The notes under the pieces are model-generated. The model was not told the DNA's origin and made no database searches. It saw only the letters and a program-made list of their open reading frames with translations. This document shows positions 54,997 to 64,000 of a stretch of DNA of 64,000 nucleotides, one piece after another. The translations under genes and the position numbers were made by a program. The DNA comes from Spongiibacter pelagi (GTDB lineage Bacteria; Pseudomonadota; Gammaproteobacteria; Pseudomonadales; Spongiibacteraceae). Location: assembly GCF_014705705.1 (NCBI RefSeq), contig NZ_JACXLD010000001.1, positions 310,001 through 374,000 on the forward strand, in the 5' to 3' direction. How positions within the stretch are numbered: position 1 is the stretch's first letter; each line of letters begins with the position of its first letter.

Positions 54997-55144
54997 GGTG
55001 GCCTCTTCCTGCGAAGTTATTTTGAAAAGCTGGGCATTTTAGCAGGTTTGACGCTTCTGGGGAGACAGGTAAAGATAGGATAGCGGCGGCAAGTGGATTT
55101 ACTCTGGCCGCGAAAGCCATAAGTAACGTGTACGAAGGAGCATA

Positions 55145-56218
55145 ATGAACGACCTGCAGGCAATGATTATTCCCTGGCTGATTAGCTGGATTCCCAGTTT
55201 ATTTGTGTTGGTACTGCTGTGGCTGGCTTGGGTTTTTACCCGCAAGGTCTTTGATGTTCAAAAAGAGCACGGCGCCGATACTCGCTACCGTGAGCAGGGT
55301 ACACGCCTGCTGTTTCGGCTTGCCGGTTTGGTGCTGTTGGTGGCTACGCTGCCGATCAGCAATGAACTGCGCGGGCAATTATTTTCCCTTATCGGTTTGC
55401 TGGCATCGGCGGCCATTGCGCTCTCCTCTACTTCGCTGATGGGGAATTTAATGGCTGGCTTTATGTTGCGCACGGTCAATAGCTTTAAGGCGGGGGATTA
55501 CATTGAGTTTCGGGGCGAGTTGGGTCGGGTTTCCCAGCGCGGCTTATTACATGTGGAAATTCAAAATGAAACCAGTGAATTGGTTACCGTGCCAAATTTG
55601 CTGTTGGTGCAGGAGCCCTACAACGTAGTGCGCTCCTCGGGCACGGTGGTGTCGGCCGATGTTTCGCTGGGTTATGACGTTGACCGGCGTGATATTGAAG
55701 CCGCGCTATTAAAGGCCATTGAAGATACCGAGTTGGAAAATGGCTTTGTCCAAATTCGTGAGCTGGGTGATTTCTCGGTCACCTATCGCGCCAGTGGTTT
55801 GTTAAAAGAGGCGGGCTTATTGCTCAGTACCCGCTCTAAGCTGCGCGGCCGTATGTTGGATGCGCTGCATAATGCTGGTATCGAAATTGTGTCGCCCAAT
55901 TTCATGAATCAACGGGTATTAAACAGCGAGAATAAAATTATTCCGGTACGCCGTCGCCATCGTCCAGAAAAAGACAAGGCCGGTCAGGCCGAGGAAATTC
56001 TGTTCAGCAAAGCGGAGTTGGGCAGTGTTATTGAAAAGTTACAGGGCAAAATTAAATCCCTGAAAGATGATCTGGCCAATGAAGAGTACGGCGAAAAAGA
56101 TCGCGAGGCGGTGAAGGAAGAATTATCGGCGGTAACCGCCGAGCTGGAGATCGCCCGCGAAGCCGTAAAGGCGGCGGAGAGTCAGGATAAGGCCAGCGAG
56201 GCTGAGGAAAAATCCTAA
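55145..56218 (+). CDS. MscS-family mechanosensitive ion channel
   Basis: A 357-residue inner-membrane protein with three or four helices in the first 120 residues. The MscS pore/beta-domain region is SLMGNLMAGFMLRTVNSFKAGDYIEF and VPNLLLVQEPYNVVR. The last 80 residues are a charged coiled coil (KLQGKIKSLKDDLANEEYGE and onward) not present in E. coli MscS, which may be a cytosolic oligomerisation or partner-binding extension. GAAGGAG precedes the ATG. It overlaps the convergent priA gene by four bases. Confidence 0.88.
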   Translation: MNDLQAMIIPWLISWIPSLFVLVLLWLAWVFTRKVFDVQKEHGADTRYREQGTRLLFRLAGLVLLVATLPISNELRGQLFSLIGLLASAAIALSSTSLMGNLMAGFMLRTVNSFKAGDYIEFRGELGRVSQRGLLHVEIQNETSELVTVPNLLLVQEPYNVVRSSGTVVSADVSLGYDVDRRDIEAALLKAIEDTELENGFVQIRELGDFSVTYRASGLLKEAGLLLSTRSKLRGRMLDALHNAGIEIVSPNFMNQRVLNSENKIIPVRRRHRPEKDKAGQAEEILFSKAELGSVIEKLQGKIKSLKDDLANEEYGEKDREAVKEELSAVTAELEIAREAVKAAESQDKASEAEEKS

Positions 56219-58419
56219 AACAGCTCGATCGGATCAACGTCAATTGACCAGCGCAAATCGCTGGATTTTTTGATCCGGTCGCCAGCTTGTGTTGCCAGCG
56301 AAAGCAGTTGATGCAGTTTGGCGCGATTCGGGGTTTGTAAAATCAGGCTGCAGCGAAAGCGCCCGGCGCGCCGGGTCATCGGTGCGGGCAGCGGCCCCAT
56401 CATTTGAATGCCTTTGGCGTGGGGGCGCAGCGCCGAGGCCAGTTGTTGCAGAAATTCCTCCGCCCGCTGCAGCCGCACGGCATCACTTCTTAATACGGCG
56501 CAATAGCTGGCAGGCGGTTGCTGTAAGCGTTGGCGCTCGGCCAGTTGTTGCTGGGCAAAGCGCCGGTAATCCTGTTTTAGCAGGGTTTGCAGAGCCGGGT
56601 GCTCCGGGCAGTGGGTTTGAATCAATACCCGCCCTGCCAATTCCGCGCGACCTGCGCGTCCGGCCACTTGCACCAGTAATTGCGCGGAGCGTTCAACCAC
56701 GCGAAAGTCTGCGCTGAACAAGCCCGCATCCATATCGACAATGCCGACTAAGGTGACATTGGGGAAGTGGTGGCCCTTGGCCAGCATTTGGGTGCCGATA
56801 ATAATGCCGGCGCCGCCGCGACGAATTTCTTCCACCCGATTTTCCACGTCGCCTTGGCGGTTCATGGTGTCGCGGTCGATGCGATAAACCGGGGTGTTGG
56901 GGAATTGCTGTTGCAGCAACATTTCTAGTCTTTCGGTGCCGGGGCCTTCAAACAGCCAGTGATCATCGCCGCAATCGGGGCACTGGTAAGGCATGGCGGC
57001 GGTGGCGTCGCAGTGGTGGCATTTTAAGGTCTGGCGGCGATAGTGCACGGTTAGCCGCGCATCGCAATTGCCGCATTGGGCGATCCAGCCGCAGCCGTGG
57101 CATTGCAGGGTGGGGGCAAAGCCTCGGCGGTTAAGAAAGATCAGTGCTTGCTGTCCCTTCGCTACGGTTTGGCCAATATTTTCCAGCAGTGGGGTTGAGA
57201 GACCTTCGTGCAGATTTTGACGGCGGATATCCAATAGCTGAATTGCCGGTGGCTTGGCATCGCCAGCCCGTTGGCGTAATTGCAGCAAGGCATAGCGACC
57301 GCGTTCGACATTAAACAGGCTGTCTAGACTTGGGGTTGCGCTACCCAGTACGACCGGGCAGTGATTATCGGCGGCGCGTTTTACCGCAATATCTCTCGCC
57401 GAATAACGCCAGCCATCTTGCTGCTTGTAAGAGGGGTCGTGCTCTTCATCGACAATAATAAGCCCGAGCTTGGGTAGATCGGCCAAAATCGCGGATCGGG
57501 TGCCGAGCAGAATCGGGGTGTCGCCTTGGCGCACCGCCAGCCAATTTTTGAGTCGCTCATTATCGCTCATGCCGGAATGCAGGCTGGCAACTTGAGCGGG
57601 AAAACGGCGCTCAAAGCGCTCCAGTGTTTGCGGGGTTAGGCCGATTTCTGGCACCAAGACCAGCGCTTGTTTGCCTTGCTGAAGGGCGGCGTGAATTAAA
57701 CGTAAATAGACCTCGGTTTTGCCGCTGCCGGTAATCCCTTCCAATAAAAAGCGGGAGAATTGGCCGAGCTTGGCGGTGACAGCATCAACAACATGAGACT
57801 GTTCAGCGTTCAACGTCGGCGGTGTTTCAGCGGTATTGGTTATACCCACACTCGCAACGGCCTCGACCAGATCGCGTTTAATCAATTCATTTAATAGCGG
57901 GCGCTTAAAACCCAATTCCGTCAACTGCTCTCGGTTGAGGCGGTGCTGGGGAGCCTGCACAAAAGCGTCTAGCAAGGCCAATTGCTGCTTGGCTCGGTTG
58001 GCGGGCGCTTCTTTACTCTGCCAGTCAGCGCAGAGTTGCCAGCAATCATCAGGGCTGGGCCGGGCCTCGGCGGGGCCGGGCTTGCGCAAATTCACCGGCA
58101 ACATTTGCTGAAGGCAATCGCCTATCGGATGGTGGTAGTACTGAGCGGCCCATTGTCCCAGCGCTAGTTGCTGGGCGCTGAGGCTGGGCGTCTCGGCATC
58201 CAATAATTCAATAATGGGTTTGAGTTTCTGGTGCTCGGATTGAGTTTTTAGCGCGATGATCACCGCAACCAGCCGGCGATTGCCAAAAGGAACGAGCACC
58301 CGCTGGCCCGGTTGCGGGGCGTGGGTTTCTTTGCCGGTCAGTAAATAATCAAAGCTGCGCCGCAGTGGGCAGGGCACGGCAACTTCGATAATGGCTGGCT
58401 TGGAAACGGCTTGGAACAT
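56215..58419 (-). CDS. priA: Primosomal protein N' (PriA helicase)
   Basis: About 734 residues. Helicase Walker A is GITGSGKTEVYL and motif II is VDEEHDPSYKQQDG. The eight-cysteine zinc region is CHGCGWIAQCGNCDARL followed by CHHCD and CPDC. The N-terminal DNA-binding domain opens with AIIEVAVPCPLRRSFDYLL. PriA reloads the replicative helicase at stalled forks. The frame extends to 58716, but the ATG at 58419 begins the conserved domain and gives the E. coli length (732). The longer frame would overlap the rpmE leader. Confidence 0.95.
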   Translation of the reverse strand: MFQAVSKPAIIEVAVPCPLRRSFDYLLTGKETHAPQPGQRVLVPFGNRRLVAVIIALKTQSEHQKLKPIIELLDAETPSLSAQQLALGQWAAQYYHHPIGDCLQQMLPVNLRKPGPAEARPSPDDCWQLCADWQSKEAPANRAKQQLALLDAFVQAPQHRLNREQLTELGFKRPLLNELIKRDLVEAVASVGITNTAETPPTLNAEQSHVVDAVTAKLGQFSRFLLEGITGSGKTEVYLRLIHAALQQGKQALVLVPEIGLTPQTLERFERRFPAQVASLHSGMSDNERLKNWLAVRQGDTPILLGTRSAILADLPKLGLIIVDEEHDPSYKQQDGWRYSARDIAVKRAADNHCPVVLGSATPSLDSLFNVERGRYALLQLRQRAGDAKPPAIQLLDIRRQNLHEGLSTPLLENIGQTVAKGQQALIFLNRRGFAPTLQCHGCGWIAQCGNCDARLTVHYRRQTLKCHHCDATAAMPYQCPDCGDDHWLFEGPGTERLEMLLQQQFPNTPVYRIDRDTMNRQGDVENRVEEIRRGGAGIIIGTQMLAKGHHFPNVTLVGIVDMDAGLFSADFRVVERSAQLLVQVAGRAGRAELAGRVLIQTHCPEHPALQTLLKQDYRRFAQQQLAERQRLQQPPASYCAVLRSDAVRLQRAEEFLQQLASALRPHAKGIQMMGPLPAPMTRRAGRFRCSLILQTPNRAKLHQLLSLATQAGDRIKKSSDLRWSIDVDPIELF

Positions 58420-58525
58420 GCTGGTGGCGCAGAAAATACAAAAGCGGCAGTGTAGCGGAAATCGACCAAAGAAGGACAAGCCCGAACCCTCAAACCGGGT
58501 AATTGCAGCAAATGCCTGATGGTGC

Positions 58526-58553
58526 TTGCTTCTGCGGCCAATTCTGCTAAGAT
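58526..58553 (+). promoter_or_regulatory. Candidate sigma-70 promoter of rpmE
   Basis: TTGCTT (58526-58531), 16-base spacer, TAAGAT (58548-58553). This would give a leader of about 115 bases before rpmE. Confidence 0.5.
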
Positions 58554-58598
58554 TCGCGGCCTGTTTTTCCGGCGGTTTTTTGATCAATTCAAAAGTGA

Positions 58599-58628
58599 GC
58601 CGGAGCTCAGCCCAGCACGGTGCTCGGC
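58599..58628 (+). promoter_or_regulatory. Stem in the rpmE leader, candidate L31 autoregulatory element
   Basis: GCCGGAGC pairs with GCTCGGC (one bulged G) around a 15-base loop, 50 bases before the rpmE ATG. L31 represses its own mRNA in E. coli; whether this stem is the equivalent site is not known. Confidence 0.35.
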
Positions 58629-58678
58629 AAGGGATCGAGTGGCGGTGCATCCAGAGGCCCAATGAGGAATTTTTTGAA

Positions 58679-58897
58679 ATGAAAGCTGATATCCATCCAA
58701 AATATGAGCAGATCAATGTGACCTGCAGCTGCGGCGAGAGCTTCCAAACTCGTTCGACCCTGGCTGAAGACCTGCACGTTGACGTATGTTCTGCTTGCCA
58801 CCCTTTCTACACCGGTAAGCAAAAAATGCTGGACACTGGTGGCCGCGTTGACCGCTTCCGCAAGCGTTTCGGTAGCCGGGGCAGCGTTAAGGCTTAA
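58679..58897 (+). CDS. rpmE: 50S ribosomal protein L31 (zinc-binding type)
   Basis: A 72-residue ribosomal protein beginning [20 protein letters not shown]. The cysteines CSC (16, 18) and CSAC (37, 40) mark the zinc-binding 'C+' form, which can release zinc when replaced by the C- paralogue. [11 protein letters not shown] is the typical C-terminal segment. The start is set by homology; GAGGA lies about 10 bases before the ATG. The upstream open frame to 58526 is not coding. Confidence 0.97.
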   Translation: MKADIHPKYEQINVTCSCGESFQTRSTLAEDLHVDVCSACHPFYTGKQKMLDTGGRVDRFRKRFGSRGSVKA

Positions 58898-58911
58898 TCG
58901 CAGGCAGCACA

Positions 58912-59763
58912 ATGTGCAGCCTTTGGCGATCTTTAAAAGTGCCCGGTCAGTTTCGATCGGGCATTTTTGTTTTCAGGTTTTTATTTCCTGCAGTTTGGCT
59001 AATCAGTGTTGGGGTGCCGGTATTTGCCCAATGCCCGCCGCCCACCGCCGGTTTGCCATCGGCGCAGCTACTGTCGGTAATTGATGGCGATACCCTGCTG
59101 TTAAGGGATCGGCGCAAAATTCGTCTGCTGGATATCAATACCCCAGAGTTGGGTCGCGATGGTCGTTCTGATGAGCGCTGGGCGCAGGCCGCTAAACAGG
59201 CGGTTGCAGACTTTCTGGGCAAAGAAAATCGGCTGATTCTCGATATATACGGCAAAGACCGCTACAACCGTCATCTTGCTGAGGTATACCGAGAAGATGG
59301 GCAGATGCTTTCTGAGCATCTGTTGCAAGCTGGCTTGGGGTGGCGCATTCTAGTACCTCCTCTCCCCCACAGCCGTGGGAGCAGCGATAAACTCTGTCTC
59401 TATCAGGCGGAGGAGCAGGCCCGGCGCCAAAAGCGTGGGCTGTGGTCGCACACTATCTTAAACAGTAAGGTAGCCACCAGCGCCAATCAGGGATTTACAC
59501 TGATGCGCGGACGCGTTGAACAGGTGGCAACAAGCCAACATTCAACGTGGATTGATCTGGAAGGTGATGTGGTATTGCACATCAGCCACCGGGATTTGCA
59601 CTGGTTTTCAGCGCAGGATGTGAGCCAATGGCGAGGTCAGACCGTAGAAGTGCGGGGCTGGCTCAGAAGCCGTAAGCCACCGCGTTCGGGACTGGCCAGT
59701 TTGCGAATGGATTTACGACACCCGGCAATGATTGAGTTGTTAGGTAAGCAGTTAGATAAGTAA
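58912..59763 (+). CDS. Thermonuclease (SNase) family protein
   Basis: An exported staphylococcal-nuclease-like protein, up to 283 residues. The catalytic region is LLSVIDGDTLLLRDRRKIRLLDINTPE, spanning the calcium Asp, the first Arg and the Glu, with KDRYNRHLAEVY supplying the second Arg. The mature part starts near VFAQCPPP after a hydrophobic segment. A C-terminal OB-like extension (residues about 195-280) follows. The start is uncertain: ATG at 58912 has only a weak ribosome site, GTG at 58939 is the other choice. Both lie at or before the strong rpmE terminator (58940-58968), so translation from either requires read-through of it. Confidence 0.82.
   Translation: MCSLWRSLKVPGQFRSGIFVFRFLFPAVWLISVGVPVFAQCPPPTAGLPSAQLLSVIDGDTLLLRDRRKIRLLDINTPELGRDGRSDERWAQAAKQAVADFLGKENRLILDIYGKDRYNRHLAEVYREDGQMLSEHLLQAGLGWRILVPPLPHSRGSSDKLCLYQAEEQARRQKRGLWSHTILNSKVATSANQGFTLMRGRVEQVATSQHSTWIDLEGDVVLHISHRDLHWFSAQDVSQWRGQTVEVRGWLRSRKPPRSGLASLRMDLRHPAMIELLGKQLDK
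58940..58968 (+). terminator. rpmE terminator, located inside the start of the thermonuclease frame
   Basis: TGCCCGGTC, 6-base loop (AGTTTC), GATCGGGCA, then TTTTTG and more T residues. It is about 43 bases after the rpmE stop and lies within the first 20 codons of the thermonuclease reading frame. Confidence 0.87.
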
Positions 59764-59880
59764 CGGCAACAATGATTGGTAAGTCAGGACAAGACAACTC
59801 GGCATGGGCCGGGTAAGAATTGTTGTTGTAGTAATAGGAATTGATGCCGCCGAATGCGGCTAAAAATAGAGAGCGTAACA

Positions 59881-61128
59881 ATGGCTAAGGATATTAAACA
59901 GGCGGCGCTGGATTACCATGCCAAGCCCACGGCGGGAAAAATTGCCATTAGCCTGACTAAGCCGGCAGAAACACAGTACGACTTGTCATTGGCCTATAGC
60001 CCCGGTGTGGCTGAGCCAGTGCGCGAGATCGCCAAAAACCCGCAAGACGCTTACAAGTACACCAGCAAAGGTAATCTGGTTGCGGTAATCTCTAACGGTA
60101 CAGCTATTCTGGGATTGGGTGATCTGGGCGCAGCAGCAAGCAAGCCGGTAATGGAAGGCAAGGCACTGCTATTTAAGCGTTTTGCCAATGTAGATTCGGT
60201 CGATATCGAAGTTAACACCAAAGATCAGCAGCAATTTATCGACACCGTCCGTCTTATTTCTGGCACATTTGGCGGTATCAATCTGGAAGATATTGCCGCG
60301 CCAGATTGTTTTGAAATTGAAAAGGCGCTGATTGAGCAGTGTGATATTCCCGTGTTTCACGACGACCAGCATGGCACAGCCATTGTGACTGCTGCGGGCA
60401 TGATCAACGCGTTGGAAATCCAAAACAAAAAACTGGAAGAAGCGCGCATTGTTTGTCTCGGTGCCGGCTCGGCGGCGATTGCCTGTATGCGCTTGTTGAT
60501 CAGCTTGGGTGCGAAGCACGAGAACCTGTTTATGATCGACCGCCGTGGCGTCATTTACGATGGCCGCGAAGGTGTAAACAGCTACAAGGCAGAGTTTGCC
60601 AATAACACCGGCCCGAAAACCCTAGCAGAAGCCATGCAAGACGCCGATGTCTTTGTTGGTCTGTCAGGCGCGAATTTGCTGAGCGAAACGGCGCTGGCTT
60701 CTATGGCAGATCGTCCGATTGTGTTTGCCTGCTCCAACCCTGATCCAGAAATTGAACCTGAGCTGGCCCATTCAGTGCGCAGCGATTTGATTATGGCTAC
60801 CGGTCGTTCTGACTACCCTAATCAGGTAAATAATGTTTTGGGTTTCCCCTTTATTTTCCGAGGTGCTTTGGACGTGCGCGCCAAAGTAATTAACGAGGAA
60901 ATGAAGATTGCCGCTGTTTACGCTTTGTGCGAACTGGCCAAGGAGCCGGTGCCGGCAGAAGTTGTTGAAGCTTGCGGCGAGGGTGAGTTGAGCTTTGGCC
61001 CAACTTATATTATTCCCAAACCGGTCGATCGCCGCTTGCTGGGCGTGGTTTCTGCCGCAGTGGCCAAAGCTGCAGTAGACACAGGTGTGGCGCAATTGCC
61101 CTACCCAGAGCATTACCCGCTGAAATAA
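59881..61128 (+). CDS. NAD(P)-dependent malic enzyme
   Basis: A 415-residue enzyme decarboxylating malate to pyruvate. [16 protein letters not shown] is the N-terminal malic signature and [18 protein letters not shown] contains metal-binding acids. The dinucleotide fold has [15 protein letters not shown]. It is MaeB-like in sequence but stops before the phosphotransacetylase-like domain that makes E. coli MaeB 759 residues. The frame begins at 59854, but the ATG at 59881 starts the conserved region ([16 protein letters not shown]). Confidence 0.94.
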   Translation: MAKDIKQAALDYHAKPTAGKIAISLTKPAETQYDLSLAYSPGVAEPVREIAKNPQDAYKYTSKGNLVAVISNGTAILGLGDLGAAASKPVMEGKALLFKRFANVDSVDIEVNTKDQQQFIDTVRLISGTFGGINLEDIAAPDCFEIEKALIEQCDIPVFHDDQHGTAIVTAAGMINALEIQNKKLEEARIVCLGAGSAAIACMRLLISLGAKHENLFMIDRRGVIYDGREGVNSYKAEFANNTGPKTLAEAMQDADVFVGLSGANLLSETALASMADRPIVFACSNPDPEIEPELAHSVRSDLIMATGRSDYPNQVNNVLGFPFIFRGALDVRAKVINEEMKIAAVYALCELAKEPVPAEVVEACGEGELSFGPTYIIPKPVDRRLLGVVSAAVAKAAVDTGVAQLPYPEHYPLK

Positions 61129-61263
61129 TCTCTCCCTCCCTCGGCTCTTGTCGGGGGAGACATTTCTTTCTTCAGTTCTTCACTATCTCTACATCCGTAT
61201 CTGATAAGCTCAGTAGTGCGTTTACGCCCTATCTAAACCTTTATCTTTTTGATGGAGAGACTT

Positions 61264-62172
61264 ATGCGGCTTTTGATCAGAACAAATCTGCTGCAAACCC
61301 TGAAGTCATTGGGGCTTGGCTTGTGCCTAATTTTTACCGCCGCTTCCTGTGCTATGGCGGAGCGCTTGCCGGATGGAATCATAAAGCTGGCGGATATTTC
61401 CTACGGCACAGATAAGCGCCAGGCGATTGATGTCTATCGGCCTAAAAATGCGAGTAATGCCCCCATTATTGTGATGGTGCACGGCGGCGCTTGGCGAATC
61501 GGCGATAAAGACAATCGCACGGTGGTGAACAATAAACTTGCTCGCTGGGGTAGTCGGGACTTTGTTTTTATCTCGGTGAACTACCGTCTATTACCAGATG
61601 CCGACCCCTTAATGCAGGCTGGGGATGTGGCGATGGCCTTGGCTTATATTCAGAGCCATGCGGCGCAATGGGGTGGCGACCCAAGTAAGCTGGTCTTAAT
61701 GGGACATTCGGCAGGGGCGCACCTAGTGTCACTACTGGCAGTGTCTCCAGATCGAGTAATGCAGCGCGGTGGCCATAATTGGCTGGCAACAATCTCTCTT
61801 GATACGGCGGCCTTTGATATTGTGAAGGTCATGGAAAATCCTCACCCCCGTTTTTATGATCGGGCCTTCGGGAGTGATCCCAGCTATTGGCGAAGCGCTT
61901 CGCCACTTCATCAACTGAAAGATAATTCTCAGATCAATCAATTGCGTCCTATGATGATTGTCTGCTCTACCGAACGCGAAGATAAGCCCTGTGATGGTGC
62001 CGAAGTTTTTGCCAGCGAATTGCAAAATCGCAGTGTGATGAATACGGTTTTACCACTTGCCATGTCTCACAGAGAAATCAATGCCGACCTTGGGAAAAAT
62101 GAGGCTTACACTAAAAGTGTCGAGGATTTTATGGCTCAATTGGACAAAACTATTTCAAAACTTCTTCAATAA
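61264..62172 (+). CDS. Exported alpha/beta hydrolase (esterase/lipase-like)
   Basis: About 302 residues. The oxyanion motif is MVHGGAWRIGDKDN, the nucleophile elbow LMGHSAGAHLVS, and a candidate catalytic His is in AMSHREINADLG. The family includes BD-FAE-like and kynurenine-formamidase-like esterases. A signal peptide precedes (about residues 1-33, ending SCAMAE), so it acts in the periplasm or outside. Starts at 61249 and 61252 are possible; the ATG at 61264 has GGAGAG just upstream. The natural ester is unknown. Confidence 0.85.
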   Translation: MRLLIRTNLLQTLKSLGLGLCLIFTAASCAMAERLPDGIIKLADISYGTDKRQAIDVYRPKNASNAPIIVMVHGGAWRIGDKDNRTVVNNKLARWGSRDFVFISVNYRLLPDADPLMQAGDVAMALAYIQSHAAQWGGDPSKLVLMGHSAGAHLVSLLAVSPDRVMQRGGHNWLATISLDTAAFDIVKVMENPHPRFYDRAFGSDPSYWRSASPLHQLKDNSQINQLRPMMIVCSTEREDKPCDGAEVFASELQNRSVMNTVLPLAMSHREINADLGKNEAYTKSVEDFMAQLDKTISKLLQ

Positions 62173-62204
62173 CATTCAATACAAATAACGACGGCCAAAA
62201 CTTT

Positions 62205-63725
62205 ATGCTTTCACTTCGAAACCTCAAGCCAGACGACTACCCCGCTATTAAACGAATCATGGATGAAGTTTATCCGGGGAAGTTAGGTGGCAGTTGGCCC
62301 AAGAAAAATTATCTGGCCATGCTGAAAGTCTTTCCTGAAGGGCAAATTTGTATTGATGACAGCGGCGAGGCGGTGGCGGCTGCGTTCTCGGTAGTGGTGG
62401 ATTACGAGCAGTTTGGTGATGACCACACCTACGACCAAATTACTGGTAATGCTTACCTCACCACCCACGATCCCAATGGCGATGTGCTTTACGGTGTTGA
62501 TATTTTTGTCGATCCCAGTCACCGCAATTTGCGGCTGGGGCGGCGCTTGTACGAAGCCCGTAAGGAGCTGTGCCAGAATCTGAATTTACGCGCGATTATT
62601 GCGGGCGGTCGCATTCCTAATTACGCCGAACACGCCAGCGAGCTCACGCCGCAAAAATATATCGCCTCGGTAAAGCGCAAGGAAATTTTTGACCCCATTC
62701 TCAGCTTTCAGCTGGCAAATGACTTTGAAGTAAAACGGGTATTAAAAGCCTATTTACCCGAAGATGAAGAGTCCCACGGTTACGCGACCCTGTTGGAATG
62801 GACTAATCTTTATTACGAGCCCAAAGCGCCTAAATTATTTGGTGCGAAAAAAACCACCGCGCGCATTGGCTGTGTGCAGTGGCAAATGCGCGCTTTTCAC
62901 AGCGTGGATGAAGTGCTTTCGCAGGTGGAATATTTTATTGATGCCTTGGCCGATTACCGCTGCGATGTCGCCTTGTTTCCTGAGTTTTTTAACGCGCCGT
63001 TAATGGGGCTGGAAACCCATATCACCACGGTGGATTCGGTGCGTTATCTGGCCAGTTATACCGACCATATTCGCGATGAAATTTCCCGCCTTGCGGTGGC
63101 CTACAATATCAATGTGGTGGCCGGGTCGATGCCGCTAATTGAAAACGACAAGCTCTACAACGTGGCCTACCTCTGCCGCCGCGATGGTACCATTGAAGAA
63201 CAATACAAATTGCACCCCACACCCCATGAGAAGCGCGACTGGATTATGGAGGGTGGTCAGAAGCTGTAATTGTTTGATACCGATTTCGGCAAAGTCGGTG
63301 TACTGATTTGCTACGACGTGGAATTCCCCGAGCTGGCGCGCTTGCTCAGCGAAAAGGAAATGCAGATTTTGCTAGTACCGTTCTGGACTGACACCAAGAA
63401 TGGCTATTTGCGAGTGCGGCGCTGCGCCCAAGCCCGTGCGATTGAAAACGAATGCTATGTCGCCATCGCCGGCAATATCGGCAACCTGCCGCAGGTCGAT
63501 AGCGTAGATATTCAGTACGGCCAGACGGCGGTATTTTCGCCCTCAGACTTTGCGTTTCCCCACGATGCGATTATGGCGGAAACGACGCCGAATACCGAAA
63601 TGACGCTGATTGTGGATGTTGATTTGGCGAAATTGCAGGAATTGCAGAATGAAGGGTCGGTGAGAAATTATCTGGATCGTCGCCGGGATTTGTACAAAAT
63701 CGTTTGGACCGGCGACGACGAGTAG
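62205..63725 (+). pseudogene. GNAT acetyltransferase / carbon-nitrogen hydrolase fusion, split by one in-frame stop
   Basis: Two consecutive frames, 62205-63269 and 63270-63725, are the same phase and separated only by TAA at 63267-63269. Together they make a 505-residue fusion. Residues 1-200 are a GNAT domain (FVDPSHRNLRLGRRLYEARK). The rest is a nitrilase-fold amidase with Glu260 (LFPEFFNAP), Lys335 (QYKLHPTPHE) and, beyond the stop, Cys369 (LICYDVEFPE). The stop therefore parts the catalytic triad. Downstream codons are undamaged, so the change is recent, tolerated by read-through, or a sequencing error. The TTG after the stop could act as a restart codon but has no well-spaced ribosome site. 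Confidence 0.87.
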
Positions 63726-63734
63726 CGAGCTTAT

Positions 63735-64000
63735 TTAGATCAGTGCCATAACGCCGTTTATGGCCATCCACAACACGCAGATAACGCTGAGCAAGAACAG
63801 GGTAAAGCGCAGCATTACCACATTGCTGGTGCACTGAACCAAGCTGTGTGCAATACGCAGACCGACATAGGCCCAAGCCAGTGTCAGGTTCAAACCGCTG
63901 CCCATGCCAAGCAGGGCGAGGCTCAGGGCGGTGGCGTAAAACACGGTGGGGTGTTCCATCAGGTGATTGTAGTTATCTGCCTTCCACTGAATTTTCTTTT
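63735..64000 (-). CDS. MAPEG family membrane protein (N-terminus beyond right edge)
   Basis: The frame ends with TAA at 63735 and stays open to the right edge, so the gene begins outside the window. The visible 87 codons include NYNHLMEHPTVFYATALSLA and GLRIAHSLVQ, the pattern of the MAPEG family (membrane-associated eicosanoid/glutathione proteins). Two or three membrane helices are visible. Bacterial members are about 130-140 residues, so roughly 40-50 are missing. It converges on the split fusion gene with a 9-base gap. Confidence 0.85.
   Translation of the reverse strand, partial: KKIQWKADNYNHLMEHPTVFYATALSLALLGMGSGLNLTLAWAYVGLRIAHSLVQCTSNVVMLRFTLFLLSVICVLWMAINGVMALI

Noticed and set aside
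58526-58678. Longer open frame before rpmE
   Set aside because: It is the untranslated leader; the L31 family start is at 58679.
58420-58716. N-terminal extension of priA
   Set aside because: The extension is Cys/His/Arg-rich noise, crosses the rpmE promoter region and exceeds the family length by about 100 residues.
61129-61165. Terminator after malic enzyme
   Set aside because: A CTCCC/GGGAG pairing with a long loop and a broken T run is visible, but too weak to list as a feature.
63270-63725. Independent gene for a short amidase
   Set aside because: It is the direct continuation of the upstream frame and lacks the first two catalytic residues, so it is the second part of a split gene.

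Overview
The window looks like chromosome from a free-living, motile Gammaproteobacterium of moderate G+C. The evidence is the gamma-type gshA, the yrfG-hslR-hslO order, a Pseudomonas-like PhaD/phasin group, an Escherichia-type cellulose (bcs) divergon, large TonB-dependent receptors with a TetR neighbour and a KshA-like Rieske oxygenase. A marine group such as Spongiibacteraceae/Cellvibrionales would fit, but that placement is inference. I see no tRNA, rRNA, CRISPR array, insertion sequence or phage. Genes are densely packed. The only gene-poor stretch over about 300 bases (52707-53154) holds a 49-codon ORF with its own promoter and terminator.

Left part (1-21.8 kb): the start of a flagellin gene with a sigma-28 promoter, a VOC protein, and an AddB-like/AddA-like recombination nuclease pair. 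Then lrgAB, dsbB, and the overlapping gshA-acpH pair on the minus strand, followed by a DyP peroxidase. A tight minus-strand run moaA - cupin - MoxR ATPase - VWA protein - DUF502 protein - trkH comes next. After that are an exported protein of unknown function, a Rieske oxygenase, murI with a peroxiredoxin, and an Hsp20 gene behind a textbook sigma-32 promoter.

Middle (21.8-37 kb): a complete cellulose divergon. The minus strand carries bcsR-bcsQ-bcsA-bcsB-bcsZ-bcsC; the plus strand carries bcsE-bcsF-bcsG. BcsA polymerises glucose under c-di-GMP control, BcsB/Z/C form the periplasmic and outer-membrane route, BcsR/Q/E/F are accessory, and BcsG adds phosphoethanolamine. bcsR is only 59 codons with a GTG start. 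A lone cobS follows bcsG.

Right part (37-64 kb): a glycine-zipper envelope protein and tex, then phaD with two phasin genes (no PHA synthase in the window). pckA, hslO, hslR, yrfG and a small ORF follow. A TetR gene is divergent from the first of two TonB receptors. Then come ilvD, an MscS-type channel, priA, rpmE, a thermonuclease, malic enzyme and an alpha/beta hydrolase. A GNAT/carbon-nitrogen hydrolase fusion is split by one in-frame stop, and a MAPEG protein runs off the right edge.

I found no convincing new multi-gene system. The best leads are the split fusion gene, the rpmE terminator lying inside the thermonuclease start region, the small membrane ORF, the 20-bp triple repeat behind the first TonB receptor, and the moaA/MoxR/VWA/DUF502/trkH run.
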